Source of the DNA: Clostridiaceae bacterium
GTDB taxonomy: Bacteria; Bacillota_A; Clostridia; Clostridiales; Clostridiaceae
Direction: 5' to 3'
NCBI GenBank assembly: GCA_029256485.1
Contig: JAQSXU010000006.1
Location: forward strand, 7,363-71,362
Length of the DNA stretch: 64,000 nucleotides
The notes under the pieces are model-generated. The model worked only from the letters and a program-made list of their open reading frames with translations. It searched no databases and was not told the origin of the DNA. This document shows positions 44,306-52,648 of the stretch, in pieces (the stretch's first letter is position 1; the number at the start of each line of letters is the position of its first letter). The position numbers and the translations under genes are program-made.

Positions 44306-45616
44306 TTAAGGTATTTCTACCTGAGCTGGCATTATACTTTCTTGTTCCATTTTTGTATTATTTTCAATTGGCTTTGGATCATAAACCTCTGGAACTGCCT
44401 TAATAATAAAGTATATGGTTATGGCTGATGACAGTATAGTTATAACAAGCATTATATTAAAGTAATGAAATTTGTCCAAAAGAATACCATATATAATTGC
44501 TCCAAGAGGAACGGCACCTTGTGAAAAAACTCCAAGCAGTGAGAAAAACCTTGACCTCATATCATTGGATACCATTTTTTGAAGGTTTGTATTAAGTGGA
44601 GTATTAACTGCTGCATTGAAAATTCCTGTAGATAAACATATAAATGAAAGAATTATAAATAATGTCCAACTGTGACCGCCTAATTTATTAACTATTTTAG
44701 GGAACACTGTTATAGTAAGGGCCAAAAACATTATCATTTCTAAAATAAATCCGCTGTTCATTAAGAATTTAGTTTTAAATTTACCTGCGAAAAATCCTAA
44801 AGCTAAATTTCCGATAAGAATTCCCACCATAAAAGCTGTTATAATATAACCATATTGCTGAGAACTAAAGCCTATTCCCTTTTTCATAACATAAGGAATT
44901 ACTATATCAAATAAAGGTGACATAAGCAGATTTGTTATCATTGCAAATGCAAATAATTGCATAAGCCCTTTGCTTTTTTTAATGAGTGATAGTACTTCTT
45001 TGTTTTCAGTAAAAAATGATCTTAATGTAATTTTTCCCTTGTCATATACTTTGGCTTCATACATTATTGCCAAAGAACATATTCCCGATATAAAGAATGA
45101 AATTCCATTTAAATAGAAAACTACTTTAATTCCAAAGAATCCATAAATTATACCCCCCAGCGCAGGTCCAATAATCATTGAAACAGCATCCAGGGCTCCT
45201 CTTATGGACATAGCTTTCATAAGTTCATCTTCAGATAGTAATTCTGGAAGAAGTGCCACTGAAGCTCCTCCAAAAATGCTGTCCATGATTGAAATTAATA
45301 TTTGACTTATAAATAATATATAAATATTAAGGCTTCCTGACATGGCCAGGAGTCCCAAAATGCAAATTAAAGTACCTCTGCCAAAATCCGTTACAACCAT
45401 TAAATTTCTTCTATTTTTCCTATCGCCAAGTATACCTGCAAAAGGTGAAGTCACCAGATTTGGCACTAAGCACAGCATTGAAAAAACTCCCATCATAATA
45501 CCCGAGTGAGTTAAGTCTAGAATGAAAAGCGGCAGAGCTATTTGTTGTATTCCCGTACCAATTAAAGATATAAACCTGCCAATTAAATATAATGATAAAT
45601 TTCTTTTACCTGTCAT
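44306..45616 (-). CDS. MFS transporter
   Basis: A 436-residue major facilitator with twelve spans, of the group with macrolide/siderophore exporters (EntS/MefA-like): RFISLIGTGIQQIALPLFIL, then GDRKNRRNLMVVTD between spans 2 and 3. AAAGGGA precedes the ATG. It is the last gene of a four-gene operon behind a DUF2089 regulator, suggesting regulated export, probably of a toxic compound. Substrate unknown. Confidence 0.88.
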   Translation of the reverse strand: MTGKRNLSLYLIGRFISLIGTGIQQIALPLFILDLTHSGIMMGVFSMLCLVPNLVTSPFAGILGDRKNRRNLMVVTDFGRGTLICILGLLAMSGSLNIYILFISQILISIMDSIFGGASVALLPELLSEDELMKAMSIRGALDAVSMIIGPALGGIIYGFFGIKVVFYLNGISFFISGICSLAIMYEAKVYDKGKITLRSFFTENKEVLSLIKKSKGLMQLFAFAMITNLLMSPLFDIVIPYVMKKGIGFSSQQYGYIITAFMVGILIGNLALGFFAGKFKTKFLMNSGFILEMIMFLALTITVFPKIVNKLGGHSWTLFIILSFICLSTGIFNAAVNTPLNTNLQKMVSNDMRSRFFSLLGVFSQGAVPLGAIIYGILLDKFHYFNIMLVITILSSAITIYFIIKAVPEVYDPKPIENNTKMEQESIMPAQVEIP

Positions 45617-45628
45617 AATATTCCCTTT

Positions 45629-45880
45629 CTATATTGTTATGGTTACTTCTGTACCGTCTTTATCCCTTACGTCTACTATTCTCAACCCTTTATATTGTTT
45701 AAGAATACCAATACATTTGCTAAGCTCATTTGTATCTATACAGTTTATATATACTCTGTATTTTTCTGGGGTATGTCTTATAACAAGAGGGGATTTAGCC
45801 ATAAATATGCCCAGCTTAACAAGTCCAAAAGGTACAGGAATGAAAAACCTTTTTCCATCAGTTCTAACAGAAACTTTCAT
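45629..45880 (-). CDS. small hypothetical protein of the DUF2089-MFS operon
   Basis: An 83-residue protein. It opens MKVSVRTDGKRFFIPVPFGL, resembling a fragment of the beta-rich part of the upstream SHOCT-like protein (which also has VNVTLPVKFIKT). It lies between that gene and the MFS gene with gaps of about 12 bases. A function in the same regulated response is likely but unproven. Confidence 0.65.
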   Translation of the reverse strand: MKVSVRTDGKRFFIPVPFGLVKLGIFMAKSPLVIRHTPEKYRVYINCIDTNELSKCIGILKQYKGLRIVDVRDKDGTEVTITI

Positions 45881-45892
45881 AAATTCACTCCC

Positions 45893-46270
45893 TTATTCAA
45901 TTGAAATCTCAACAATATCGCCATCAGAAGAGTTTACATCCACAATTTTTCCTGTAAGTCCGTTGTCAATGGCATCTGCTATAAGGGTTATATCAACATT
46001 TTCCATATATTTATTATCGCTGTACATTGGGATTTTACCGAATGTTTTTATCATGGTTTTAATAAATTTAACTGGCAGAGTTACATTTACTTTGTCCCCA
46101 TCATGGGAATTAACTCTAATTTTAAGCATCTTATTCATAATATCATCATAACTAGTAACTTGAACATCTTTAGGTTTTTCAGTAAGTGCCTCTATAAGGT
46201 CCTGTGCCTTATCCGCTGATATTTTACCCTCTTCCACCATTTTTAAAATTTTTGATACTTCTTCATTCAT
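45893..46270 (-). CDS. SHOCT-like domain protein of the DUF2089 operon
   Basis: A 125-residue protein. Its N-terminus (EEVSKILKMVEEGKISADKA) is a short helical SHOCT-like module, also found at the end of the DUF2089 protein as DMLENGEITPDQAIKMLNE; a beta-strand-rich domain follows. I use the ATG at 46268-46270 because the GGAGGG site overlaps the earlier ATG. It lies 15 bases downstream of the regulator gene. Similar pairs are known in Firmicutes as YvlB-like proteins. Confidence 0.75.
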   Translation of the reverse strand: MNEEVSKILKMVEEGKISADKAQDLIEALTEKPKDVQVTSYDDIMNKMLKIRVNSHDGDKVNVTLPVKFIKTMIKTFGKIPMYSDNKYMENVDITLIADAIDNGLTGKIVDVNSSDGDIVEISIE

Positions 46271-46285
46271 ATTAATACCCTCCAT

Positions 46286-46651
46286 TTATTCATTTAACAT
46301 TTTAATTGCTTGATCGGGTGTTATTTCACCATTTTCAAGCATATCAACAATCTTCTTTTTGTCCACAGCAACCTGAGAGGCTACATTGTATCCAAGTGCA
46401 TTTAATACCTCATCCAGCTTTGCTCTAACAGTGGGATATGATATACCAAGTTCTTTTTCTACGTCTTTTATATTTCCTCTATTTTTAAGAAAGGTTTCCA
46501 CAAATGACAACTGATCGCTGGTTAAATACTCAAATCTTGATGTCATTTCAAATTCATTTTCAATTACAGTTTTACATTTACTGCATTTTAATCTTGTTAT
46601 GTACAGTTTTGAACCACAAACTGGACATTTGTTAATAATTTTGTATGACAA
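46286..46651 (-). CDS. DUF2089-family zinc-ribbon/HTH regulator
   Basis: A 121-residue protein. A zinc ribbon (CPVCGSKLYITRLKCSKC) is followed by a sigma-like helix-turn-helix (DVEKELGISYPTVRAKLDEV) and a SHOCT-like tail. This is the DUF2089 arrangement and is probably a transcriptional regulator of the operon. The start is TTG at 46649-46651, eight bases after AAAGGAG. It heads a four-gene operon with the SHOCT-like protein, the 83-residue protein and the MFS exporter. Confidence 0.85.
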   Translation of the reverse strand: MSYKIINKCPVCGSKLYITRLKCSKCKTVIENEFEMTSRFEYLTSDQLSFVETFLKNRGNIKDVEKELGISYPTVRAKLDEVLNALGYNVASQVAVDKKKIVDMLENGEITPDQAIKMLNE

Positions 46652-46968
46652 AATTTCATCTCCTTTAATAAATTATATAAATCCAATTTATGAATAATTT
46701 TACGGTGGTTATGTATATAATATACTACTTCTATTGAAATAAATCAATACTATAATTAAAAATATTTAATAAATAAGCGAAATAATATTAATATTATTAA
46801 TTATAATATTAATTATTTTAATTATATGCCTTTTAATTTTAATGTTTATATATATAAGAGGGAATTTTTCACATAAATATAACTTAAAATTGTAATAAAA
46901 ATGCCACATTCATACTTTATCATATAAATATAAACTAAAAGTAATTAAGGTTCCCCCAACTTTAATTA
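46652..46968. other. very AT-rich intergenic region
   Basis: About 320 bases upstream of the DUF2089 operon. It must hold the operon promoter; I see only AT-rich, partly repetitive ATTATTAATTATAAT-type sequence and no ORF. Confidence 0.4.
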
Positions 46969-47004
46969 AAAATAAAAGCCGTGAAATATCACAGCTTTTA
47001 TTTT
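46969..47004. terminator. orphan hairpin with AAAAGC-GTGA stem
   Basis: AAAATAAAAGCCGTGA pairs with TCACAGCTTTTATTTT (one mismatch) around AATA. No complete plus-strand gene ends nearby, so it may be a remnant or a roaming element. It is followed by the dispersed motif. Confidence 0.6.
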
Positions 47005-47033
47005 GTAAATTTAACTTTCAGCCTTTTTTGCTT

Positions 47034-47043
47034 AACCGTCCCC
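47034..47043 (-). repeat. GGGGACGGTT dispersed motif, copy 10
   Basis: Reads GGGGACGGTTAAGCAAAAAA on the minus strand. The hairpin at 46969 lies 30 bases away. Confidence 0.78.
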
Positions 47044-47168
47044 TATTTCTTCGCTATATTTCGGATGCTACCTGGTAGCATTCGACAAAAGCAACTACTT
47101 GATTATATGGATAAATGTGCTAATGTTAAAATATATAATATATATAAAAAATTATTGGAGGGTATAAC

Positions 47169-47672
47169 ATGGATTATTTTGAATTAATAAAAAAGCGTCA
47201 TAGTGTAAGATCTTATAAATCGACTCCAGTTGAAAAGGAAAAGCTAAATAAGATATTAGAAACAGCTAGATTAGCCCCTACTGCCGCTAATCGTCAGGGT
47301 TTTAAAATTATTGTAATCAGCACTGAAGGAAAAAAAGATGAGCTTAAAAAAATATATAATAGCCATTGGTTTGTAGAGGCCCCCTATGTAATTTGCGTTT
47401 GTTCAATTCCAGAAAAGTGCTGGGTTCGCCGTGACAAAAAGATTTACAGTGATGTAGATGCTGCTATAGTTATGGACCATATTATTTATGCGGCTACTGA
47501 CCTTGGGCTTGGAACCTGCTGGATAGGCGCCTTTGATGCGGATGCTGCTAAGAATATATTAGAGCTTGATGATTCACTTCATCCTATTGCTTTTACCCCT
47601 ATAGGATATGAGCAGGAGGCACCATATAGAAGAATGAGACGTCCATTAGAAGATCTTGTTATTTACAAATAG
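47169..47672 (+). CDS. nitroreductase-family FMN protein
   Basis: A 167-residue flavoprotein of the nitroreductase superfamily, opening LIKKRHSVRSYKSTPVEKEK, with ARLAPTAANRQGFKI and GLGTCWIGAFD. GGAGG precedes the ATG. It is distinct from the protein at 9941-10456. A strong hairpin follows. Substrate unknown; members reduce nitro compounds, quinones and flavins. Confidence 0.9.
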   Translation: MDYFELIKKRHSVRSYKSTPVEKEKLNKILETARLAPTAANRQGFKIIVISTEGKKDELKKIYNSHWFVEAPYVICVCSIPEKCWVRRDKKIYSDVDAAIVMDHIIYAATDLGLGTCWIGAFDADAAKNILELDDSLHPIAFTPIGYEQEAPYRRMRRPLEDLVIYK

Positions 47673-47694
47673 ATTTTACTGCACTTTTTAAACT

Positions 47695-47728
47695 TAATAA
47701 AAGAACTCCAGACGGAGTTCTTTTATTA
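47695..47728 (+). terminator. terminator of the nitroreductase gene
   Basis: TAATAAAAGAACTCC pairs perfectly with GGAGTTCTTTTATTA around AGAC. Confidence 0.85.
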
Positions 47729-47746
47729 GGTCTTTACAATTTTTTA

Positions 47747-47887
47747 TTATAATTTTCTTTTATTATAATTTTTTTCTGATTGCTTAATAGACGTATCTAG
47801 AGACTTCTCAACCATACTAAAATACTTTCCGCTGAATACAACCACTATAATTACAATTGTAGTACCAATAATAGAAGCAACTGTCAC
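47747..47887 (-). CDS. small single-span membrane protein, 46 residues
   Basis: A GTG-started frame (47885-47887), with GAGGTG seven bases upstream. It encodes MTVASIIGTTIVIIVVVFSG, one membrane span, followed by a polar tail with Lys and Asn. It is divergent from the ECF sigma factor gene and about 150 bases away. The hydrophobic profile and binding site argue that it is translated; function unknown. Confidence 0.65.
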   Translation of the reverse strand: MTVASIIGTTIVIIVVVFSGKYFSMVEKSLDTSIKQSEKNYNKRKL

Positions 47888-48039
47888 AAAAAAACACCTC
47901 ACTTTTATTTTAATAACTGATTTATAAAATATATATAGCTTATCTTACATATTATACGAAGTAAGTTAATATTTTCTATCAAGTGATAGATGTTACCCTG
48001 TGAATTCGTATTATAAGTAAAAAATAAAGGAGAAAAATC

Positions 48040-48591
48040 ATGGGTGTAGATGACATAATTAATGGTATAAAAGATCAAAGCATTGATTGTCTAAACTTAT
48101 TAATTGATGATTATGGCAGATTAATTTATGCAGTTTTAAATTCTATTTTAAACACCAGTTATGACAAGGAATCAATTAGTGAATGTTTTGATGATGTTTT
48201 GCTAAATATCTGGAACAACATAGATTGTTTTGATGAAAAAAGAGGTAATTTTAAGAATTGGATTATTTCTATCTCAAAGTTCAAGGCAATTGATTACAAA
48301 AGAAAAAATAATAAATTTCTTAAAAAAAATAATGTTATTTCTGATGATCTTCATGATAATCAAAATATTGAAGAAGACTTTATTATCAGTGAAGAAAGAT
48401 CTGAAGTTGCTGAACTTTTTAAAAATCTCAGTGAACAAGACAGAAATATATTTATAAAAAGATATCTTTATGAAGAAAGTATTGATGAAATTGCAAAAGC
48501 TATGAATTTATCAAAGGATTATATTTATAACAGAATATCTAGGGGTAAGAAAAAGCTTAAAGCTTTAAAGGAGGCAGGTTTATATGAATAA
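48040..48591 (+). CDS. ECF-type RNA polymerase sigma factor
   Basis: A 183-residue sigma-70 family protein. Region 2 includes AVLNSILNTSYDKESISECF and NFKNWIISISKFKAIDYKRK; region 4 has EESIDEIAKAMNLSKDYIYNRISRGKKKLK, a helix-turn-helix. AAAGGAG precedes the ATG. Its stop overlaps the next gene by eight bases, so the two are translationally coupled and the downstream protein is probably its regulator. No membrane anti-sigma factor is visible. Confidence 0.88.
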   Translation: MGVDDIINGIKDQSIDCLNLLIDDYGRLIYAVLNSILNTSYDKESISECFDDVLLNIWNNIDCFDEKRGNFKNWIISISKFKAIDYKRKNNKFLKKNNVISDDLHDNQNIEEDFIISEERSEVAELFKNLSEQDRNIFIKRYLYEESIDEIAKAMNLSKDYIYNRISRGKKKLKALKEAGLYE

Positions 48592-49174
48592 GGAAATATT
48601 GCAATCATTAAACTATATATCATATAGTGCTAGTGAACTGGATGAATATAAGCAGGCCGAAAAAAATATTGAAGTTAACTTTGAAGGAAGGAAAAAATCT
48701 TTAAAAGGAAAGATTATATTGGCTAATATTATTAATAATGATGAATATGTGTCAAAAGGATTAAGTGAAGGAGAAACCCTGATAGATATGTTTAAGGCAA
48801 CAAGCACGCCTGCATCCTTCTTTGCAAATATGGGATCCTTTGATTATAAATATATTCCATATATTTTTAGAGACATAGGACAGTACTATACAGTTTATTT
48901 AACTAATAAAAATTTAATAATCATTGAAACAAATAGATTACAAAAATTTAAAAAGGGAACTTTCTTTAATTTAAAAGACATACTGAGTTTTAGGTATAAG
49001 AAAAAGCCCTATGGATACAAATTTGTATTTAGGTTTAAGCATACGGATAAATATGAATTCAGGGACACTTATTTTATGAACACATCTTATTTTAAATATT
49101 ATTACAGAATGAAGGTTTCAGGGAAAAATGCTTTATATGTTGCTGAAGAATTAGATGCTGCTATAAATCAATAA
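48584..49174 (+). CDS. candidate anti-sigma partner, PH-like protein
   Basis: A 196-residue protein with no clear membrane span. The N-terminal 50 residues (opening MNKEILQSLNYISYSASELD) are charged and helical, as in cytoplasmic anti-sigma N-termini. The rest is rich in aromatic residues and strands (YTVYLTNKNLIIIETNRLQ, FRYKKKPYGYKFVFRFKH) and looks like a bacterial PH-like fold. It overlaps the sigma gene by eight bases. I propose it as an atypical regulator of that sigma factor; this is inferred from gene order only. Confidence 0.6.
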   Translation: MNKEILQSLNYISYSASELDEYKQAEKNIEVNFEGRKKSLKGKIILANIINNDEYVSKGLSEGETLIDMFKATSTPASFFANMGSFDYKYIPYIFRDIGQYYTVYLTNKNLIIIETNRLQKFKKGTFFNLKDILSFRYKKKPYGYKFVFRFKHTDKYEFRDTYFMNTSYFKYYYRMKVSGKNALYVAEELDAAINQ

Positions 49175-49256
49175 AAAAAATAAGAAACAGTTATCACAAT
49201 ATAAATAAATCCGCAATATTGTAATAGTGAAATGAAATATCAGGGGGTATCAAACT

Positions 49257-49442
49257 TTGTATTACAATATGGGCATGGATTATTTTAACGCCTACAGATT
49301 AGAATCATTAGAGAGTATGATAGTTGAAGCAATGAAATCTGAGAGACATGACAGGGTAAAATATAAAATGAGAGATACGGTTTATGAAATCATTACTGAC
49401 GAACAAGAACACTTTGGAAGATTTATTTATATTCAATGCTGA
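49257..49442 (+). CDS. small hypothetical protein, 61 residues
   Basis: TTG start at 49257 with AGGGGG about nine bases upstream; a later ATG is too far from that site. The protein is soluble, with YRLESLESMIVEAMKSERHD and a C-terminus ending GRFIYIQC. It lies about 80 bases after the sigma-factor pair, and the AAAGCTGTGA hairpin follows. Function unknown. Confidence 0.6.
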   Translation: MYYNMGMDYFNAYRLESLESMIVEAMKSERHDRVKYKMRDTVYEIITDEQEHFGRFIYIQC

Positions 49443-49459
49443 AATAACATTTTATTTAT

Positions 49460-49494
49460 AAAGCTGTGATTTTCAATAATTTCACAGCTTTTTC
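49460..49494 (+). terminator. terminator with AAAGCTGTGA stem
   Basis: AAAGCTGTGA and TCACAGCTTT flank an AT-rich loop, followed by TTCC. The same stem occurs at 8790 and (with one change) at 46969. Confidence 0.75.
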
Positions 49495-49617
49495 CATGCT
49501 GTATCTACTGAAGATATTGTTTTCCTGTAAATTTAATCATTAAAATAATCATTTCATAACATGTATAAATATGTTAATCTATAATTGTATATTAGAAATT
49601 TGCTGGAGGACTATATT

Positions 49618-49917
49618 TTGAAAAAAAGAGTGTTAATATTAAGCTTTTTAACTGTATTTATTTTGCTTACATTCACTGGATGCATACCTGGAGATGGCAC
49701 CTATACAGCTTCAAAACCTGCTGGGTTCTTTTGGGGAATTTGGCACGGATGGATTGCACCTTTATCACTAATACTTAGTTTATTTAGAAACAATATTAGA
49801 GTTTATGAATCTGTAAACACAGGCTGGTGGTATGACTTTGGCTTTTACATTGCTGTTATCAGCGGGTTTGGCAGTATATCCCTAATTCGTAAAAAAGGAA
49901 AAGACAAGAAAAAATAG
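49618..49917 (+). CDS. small lipoprotein with membrane spans
   Basis: A 99-residue protein with a signal peptide and lipobox (LLTFTGC), then a Gly/Trp-rich segment (GFFWGIWHGWIAPLSLIL) and a further hydrophobic segment before a Lys-rich tail. The TTG start follows GGAGG at normal spacing. It may be a short lipoprotein with two spans, of unknown function; similar small proteins with GxWHGxIAP occur in Firmicutes. Confidence 0.72.
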   Translation: MKKRVLILSFLTVFILLTFTGCIPGDGTYTASKPAGFFWGIWHGWIAPLSLILSLFRNNIRVYESVNTGWWYDFGFYIAVISGFGSISLIRKKGKDKKK

Positions 49918-49966
49918 TTGCTTATATTATAATTAATATTTAAAATTTCAGGAGGTGAATCTTTCT

Positions 49967-50017
49967 GTGAGGTTTTCACTTATAAGGAATTCTCTCACTA
50001 AAGATCTATATGAGTAA
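49967..50017 (+). CDS. 16-codon leader peptide upstream of DUF6054 gene
   Basis: A GTG start eight bases after a near-perfect AGGAGGTGA site opens MRFSLIRNSLTKDLYE and stops. Its final GAG TAA overlaps the ATG of the next gene (ATGAGTAA), and that gene has no good site of its own. It therefore looks like a coupled leader peptide. GTGAG and CTCAC within it could form a hairpin. Confidence 0.55.
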   Translation: MRFSLIRNSLTKDLYE

Positions 50018-50354
50018 ATGTAGTTTTATTGTAAATCTCACTCCAGCACAAGTTATAGCTAAAGTTAAAGAGGAGGAAAATGGAAGTCTTGTACATGAAG
50101 AACTTCATAATATTGATGGCAGTAAATACTATGGAATTTTAATATTTGAAAAATATTTTATGAGAGTAAGCAGCAGGGTTGCTTTGGTAGTATTAGTTGA
50201 TAATTTGGCAGAAGAAACCACTGTAACATCAGTTGCTACTGGCAGCTCACAAGGTATGGTTTTTAATTTTGACTGGGGAGCAGCAGATGACTTTGCATAC
50301 AGTGTTAAAGAAATGCTGGACGATTATATTACCAGGGAAATATATGAAGAATAA
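50010..50354 (+). CDS. DUF6054-like small protein
   Basis: A 114-residue soluble protein with alternating strands and helices (NLTPAQVIAKVKEEENG and VATGSSQGMVFNFDWGAADD). It resembles the DUF6054 family of Firmicutes; the role is unknown. Its start codon overlaps the stop of a 16-codon leader, implying coupled translation. A terminator follows. Confidence 0.75.
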   Translation: MSKCSFIVNLTPAQVIAKVKEEENGSLVHEELHNIDGSKYYGILIFEKYFMRVSSRVALVVLVDNLAEETTVTSVATGSSQGMVFNFDWGAADDFAYSVKEMLDDYITREIYEE

Positions 50355-50365
50355 TGAATTTACCT

Positions 50366-50393
50366 AAAAAGGCCGCCAGTAGGCAGCCTTTTT
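50366..50393 (+). terminator. terminator of the DUF6054-like gene
   Basis: AAAAAGGCCGCC and GGCAGCCTTTTT form a stem around AGTA with one mismatch; the flanking T-run supports either strand. Confidence 0.8.
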
Positions 50394-50406
50394 ATAATTG
50401 ATATTA

Positions 50407-50715
50407 TTATAAATTTAACATTATGCCTATGAAACATACAAAAATTGACCCAAGTACAGGCACCAATATTCCCCCTTTAAACCAGGAATACAATATTGCA
50501 AAAGCAATGCCTAATAGTGCAATTTCAGGTTTATTAGGTATGGATGAAAAAACACCAGGCACTATCATAGCCCCTAATGCAGTGCAGGGTATGAATTGTA
50601 AAAATCTTCGTGCCCTTACGGGCAGTTTGTCCTTTGATATTATTACAAATGGCAAAAGTCTTGGTATATAAGTCACCAGCATCATTCCAATAATCAACAT
50701 CCAAAGTTTATTCAC
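50407..50715 (-). CDS. azlD: AzlD branched-chain amino acid exporter subunit
   Basis: A 102-residue, four-span membrane protein with the AzlD signature MMLVTYIPRLLPF. With AzlC it forms an exporter for branched-chain amino acids or their analogues. I place the start at the GTG at 50713-50715, nine bases from AGGGG and overlapping the azlC stop as GTGAATAA, the usual coupled arrangement; earlier ATGs lack spacing. Confidence 0.9.
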   Translation of the reverse strand: MNKLWMLIIGMMLVTYIPRLLPFVIISKDKLPVRARRFLQFIPCTALGAMIVPGVFSSIPNKPEIALLGIAFAILYSWFKGGILVPVLGSIFVCFIGIMLNL

Positions 50716-51418
50716 AATCCTCATCCCCTTTGTCAAATATAAATGTTCCTGCAGCAGAAACTAAAATTATTGTTATAATAAAGCTCCAGCCCTGCGGTAA
50801 CAAATTTATATGTGATATTGCTGTATTTAAAATTGCTGAAAAACATACTAATATTGAAACTTGTTTTGACTTCCTAATTTGCGGCATTAATATTGCTGCA
50901 AACATAGCATATAGAGCAATTCCCATACTGTTTTGAAGCACACTGGGGAGAAGTTGTCCAACTAAATATCCTAATATTGTCCCTAGCAGCCATGACAAAT
51001 AGGCCATAATTTCTAATGGTAACAAAAATTCAGTTGTAATTTCTTTTCCTGAAAATGACGCCACAGAAAATACTTCATCAGTGATACCAAATGCAATAAT
51101 TGGTTTATACTTTTTCTTATGTTCTGTCAACTTAGCAGCCATTGATGCACTCATTAGAAAATGTCTAAAGTTTACTAGCAGTGTGGTTATTATTATACCA
51201 ATATAACCTGTACCTGAACTTAGTAAATTAAGAGCCATAAATTGACTTGCCCCCGCATATACAAATGCAGAAAGCAAAAAACTATACGTTAAGTGAATTC
51301 CATTGGTTTTTGATAGAATACCAAAAGCCATAGCTATTGGCACATACCCTGCAACTATAGGCAGTGCGGCAACTATTCCCTCTTTTAAACATGATTTCTG
51401 TAAATAACTATCTTTCAT
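50708..51418 (-). CDS. azlC: AzlC branched-chain amino acid exporter subunit
   Basis: A 236-residue membrane protein of the AzlC family, with GIVAALPIVAGYVPIAMAFGI near the N-terminus, SQFMALNLLSSG, and NFRHFLMSASMA. The start is the ATG at 51416-51418 after AAAGGTGGGG; an upstream GTG is part of that site. It overlaps azlD. Substrate by family is a branched-chain amino acid; no regulator is adjacent. Confidence 0.92.
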   Translation of the reverse strand: MKDSYLQKSCLKEGIVAALPIVAGYVPIAMAFGILSKTNGIHLTYSFLLSAFVYAGASQFMALNLLSSGTGYIGIIITTLLVNFRHFLMSASMAAKLTEHKKKYKPIIAFGITDEVFSVASFSGKEITTEFLLPLEIMAYLSWLLGTILGYLVGQLLPSVLQNSMGIALYAMFAAILMPQIRKSKQVSILVCFSAILNTAISHINLLPQGWSFIITIILVSAAGTFIFDKGDEDCE

Positions 51419-51534
51419 TTTCAGCCCCACCTTTTAACTCATAAATAGCCCCCAAAATCTCAAAAAAATGTGTATAGCTTTTACTATAGTATTAGCCAAA
51501 ATATATGTCAATACCACCTTACTGTAAACTATAA

Positions 51535-51584
51535 AAACTCTTCATAAATATCTATTACTTCAATGATTATTTATGAAGAGTTTC
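51535..51584 (-). terminator. terminator of the phosphodiester glycosidase operon
   Basis: AAACTCTTCATAAATA and TATTTATGAAGAGTTT form a perfect 16-base stem; on the minus strand TTTTTATAG follows. Confidence 0.85.
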
Positions 51585-51595
51585 ATTTTACAAAA

Positions 51596-52633
51596 TTAAT
51601 TTAAATTTTTTCTTTTGAGCACCCCATTACTTACAGTAATTAAAGTTTTATCAGCAATTCCTAATATGCTTCCTTCATAGCTGGTGGTTTTATTAGTCAG
51701 TTTATCTGTAATGTAACCTTTTGTGCTATCGACTATATATATTTTACCGCTGCTCGTTATGAATATATTATTTTTATCTACAGGTTCATTAAGATCTATA
51801 GACTTCCATTGTCTAATATTTTTTTTAATAGATCCATATTGAATTTTAACTACTTTATTATTTTTAACTATACCTATATATAAATTGTCGGAATCATCCA
51901 CATTAAGGAAATAAACATTTTTACTTAAAGAATCCCAACTGTTATTTTTTACATATACATTATCATCAATTCTGCTTTCATAGATTAAATTGGTCATGCG
52001 CTTAAATACTCCTATTTTTCCAATCATTTTTGATGTTAATAATGACATCACATTTCCATTTACATCAATATTGAATATATCTGTTCTTCCATTAGCTTTG
52101 GCAATCCTAATGTACCATAAATTCATACCAGTTGAAATTGCAATATCCGAAACCTTGTCACTGCAGTTATTTAATTTCAATTTTATATTTTTTCCATTAC
52201 TATTTGTTGGAGTAAATTTACTATCATTTTCTGCATTATATCTATAGATGTTTATATTTCTCCCTTGATATAAGTCCTTTTCGCATATAACCATTGAATT
52301 CATATCAGGAAACCACTTACAGTAAACTTGTTTAAAGCCTTTTTCTGCATTTACAACATGTTTTGTTCCATCGTAGGTATTAATTATATTTAATTTATCC
52401 TGTTCATAATAAGATATATATTTGCCATCATAGGAAACTTCAGTTTGTTTAGCATCTGAAGGCACATTAATAGTTATATCTTTAAGTAATTGCTTGTTTT
52501 TGTCTACCCTTACTTCAGTTACATTAGTATTTAATACAGTTTTCTCATAGTACTTATCTGCAGCAAAGAATACACCAGTTTGAAATAGTACAGCAATTAA
52601 ACTCCACATTAATATTCTTTTTATTTTGATCAT
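51596..52633 (-). CDS. membrane-anchored beta-propeller-like protein
   Basis: A 345-residue protein with an N-terminal signal anchor (about 5-25) and a beta-rich exterior. Repeated patterns such as VSYDGKYISYYEQDKLNIIN and FPDMNSMVICEKDLYQG resemble TolB/WD-type blades. It lies 15 bases downstream of the phosphodiester glycosidase gene and is co-transcribed with it. Function unknown; it may present or stabilise the neighbouring enzyme. Confidence 0.65.
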   Translation of the reverse strand: MIKIKRILMWSLIAVLFQTGVFFAADKYYEKTVLNTNVTEVRVDKNKQLLKDITINVPSDAKQTEVSYDGKYISYYEQDKLNIINTYDGTKHVVNAEKGFKQVYCKWFPDMNSMVICEKDLYQGRNINIYRYNAENDSKFTPTNSNGKNIKLKLNNCSDKVSDIAISTGMNLWYIRIAKANGRTDIFNIDVNGNVMSLLTSKMIGKIGVFKRMTNLIYESRIDDNVYVKNNSWDSLSKNVYFLNVDDSDNLYIGIVKNNKVVKIQYGSIKKNIRQWKSIDLNEPVDKNNIFITSSGKIYIVDSTKGYITDKLTNKTTSYEGSILGIADKTLITVSNGVLKRKNLN

Positions 52634-52648
52634 ATTACTAACTCTCCT

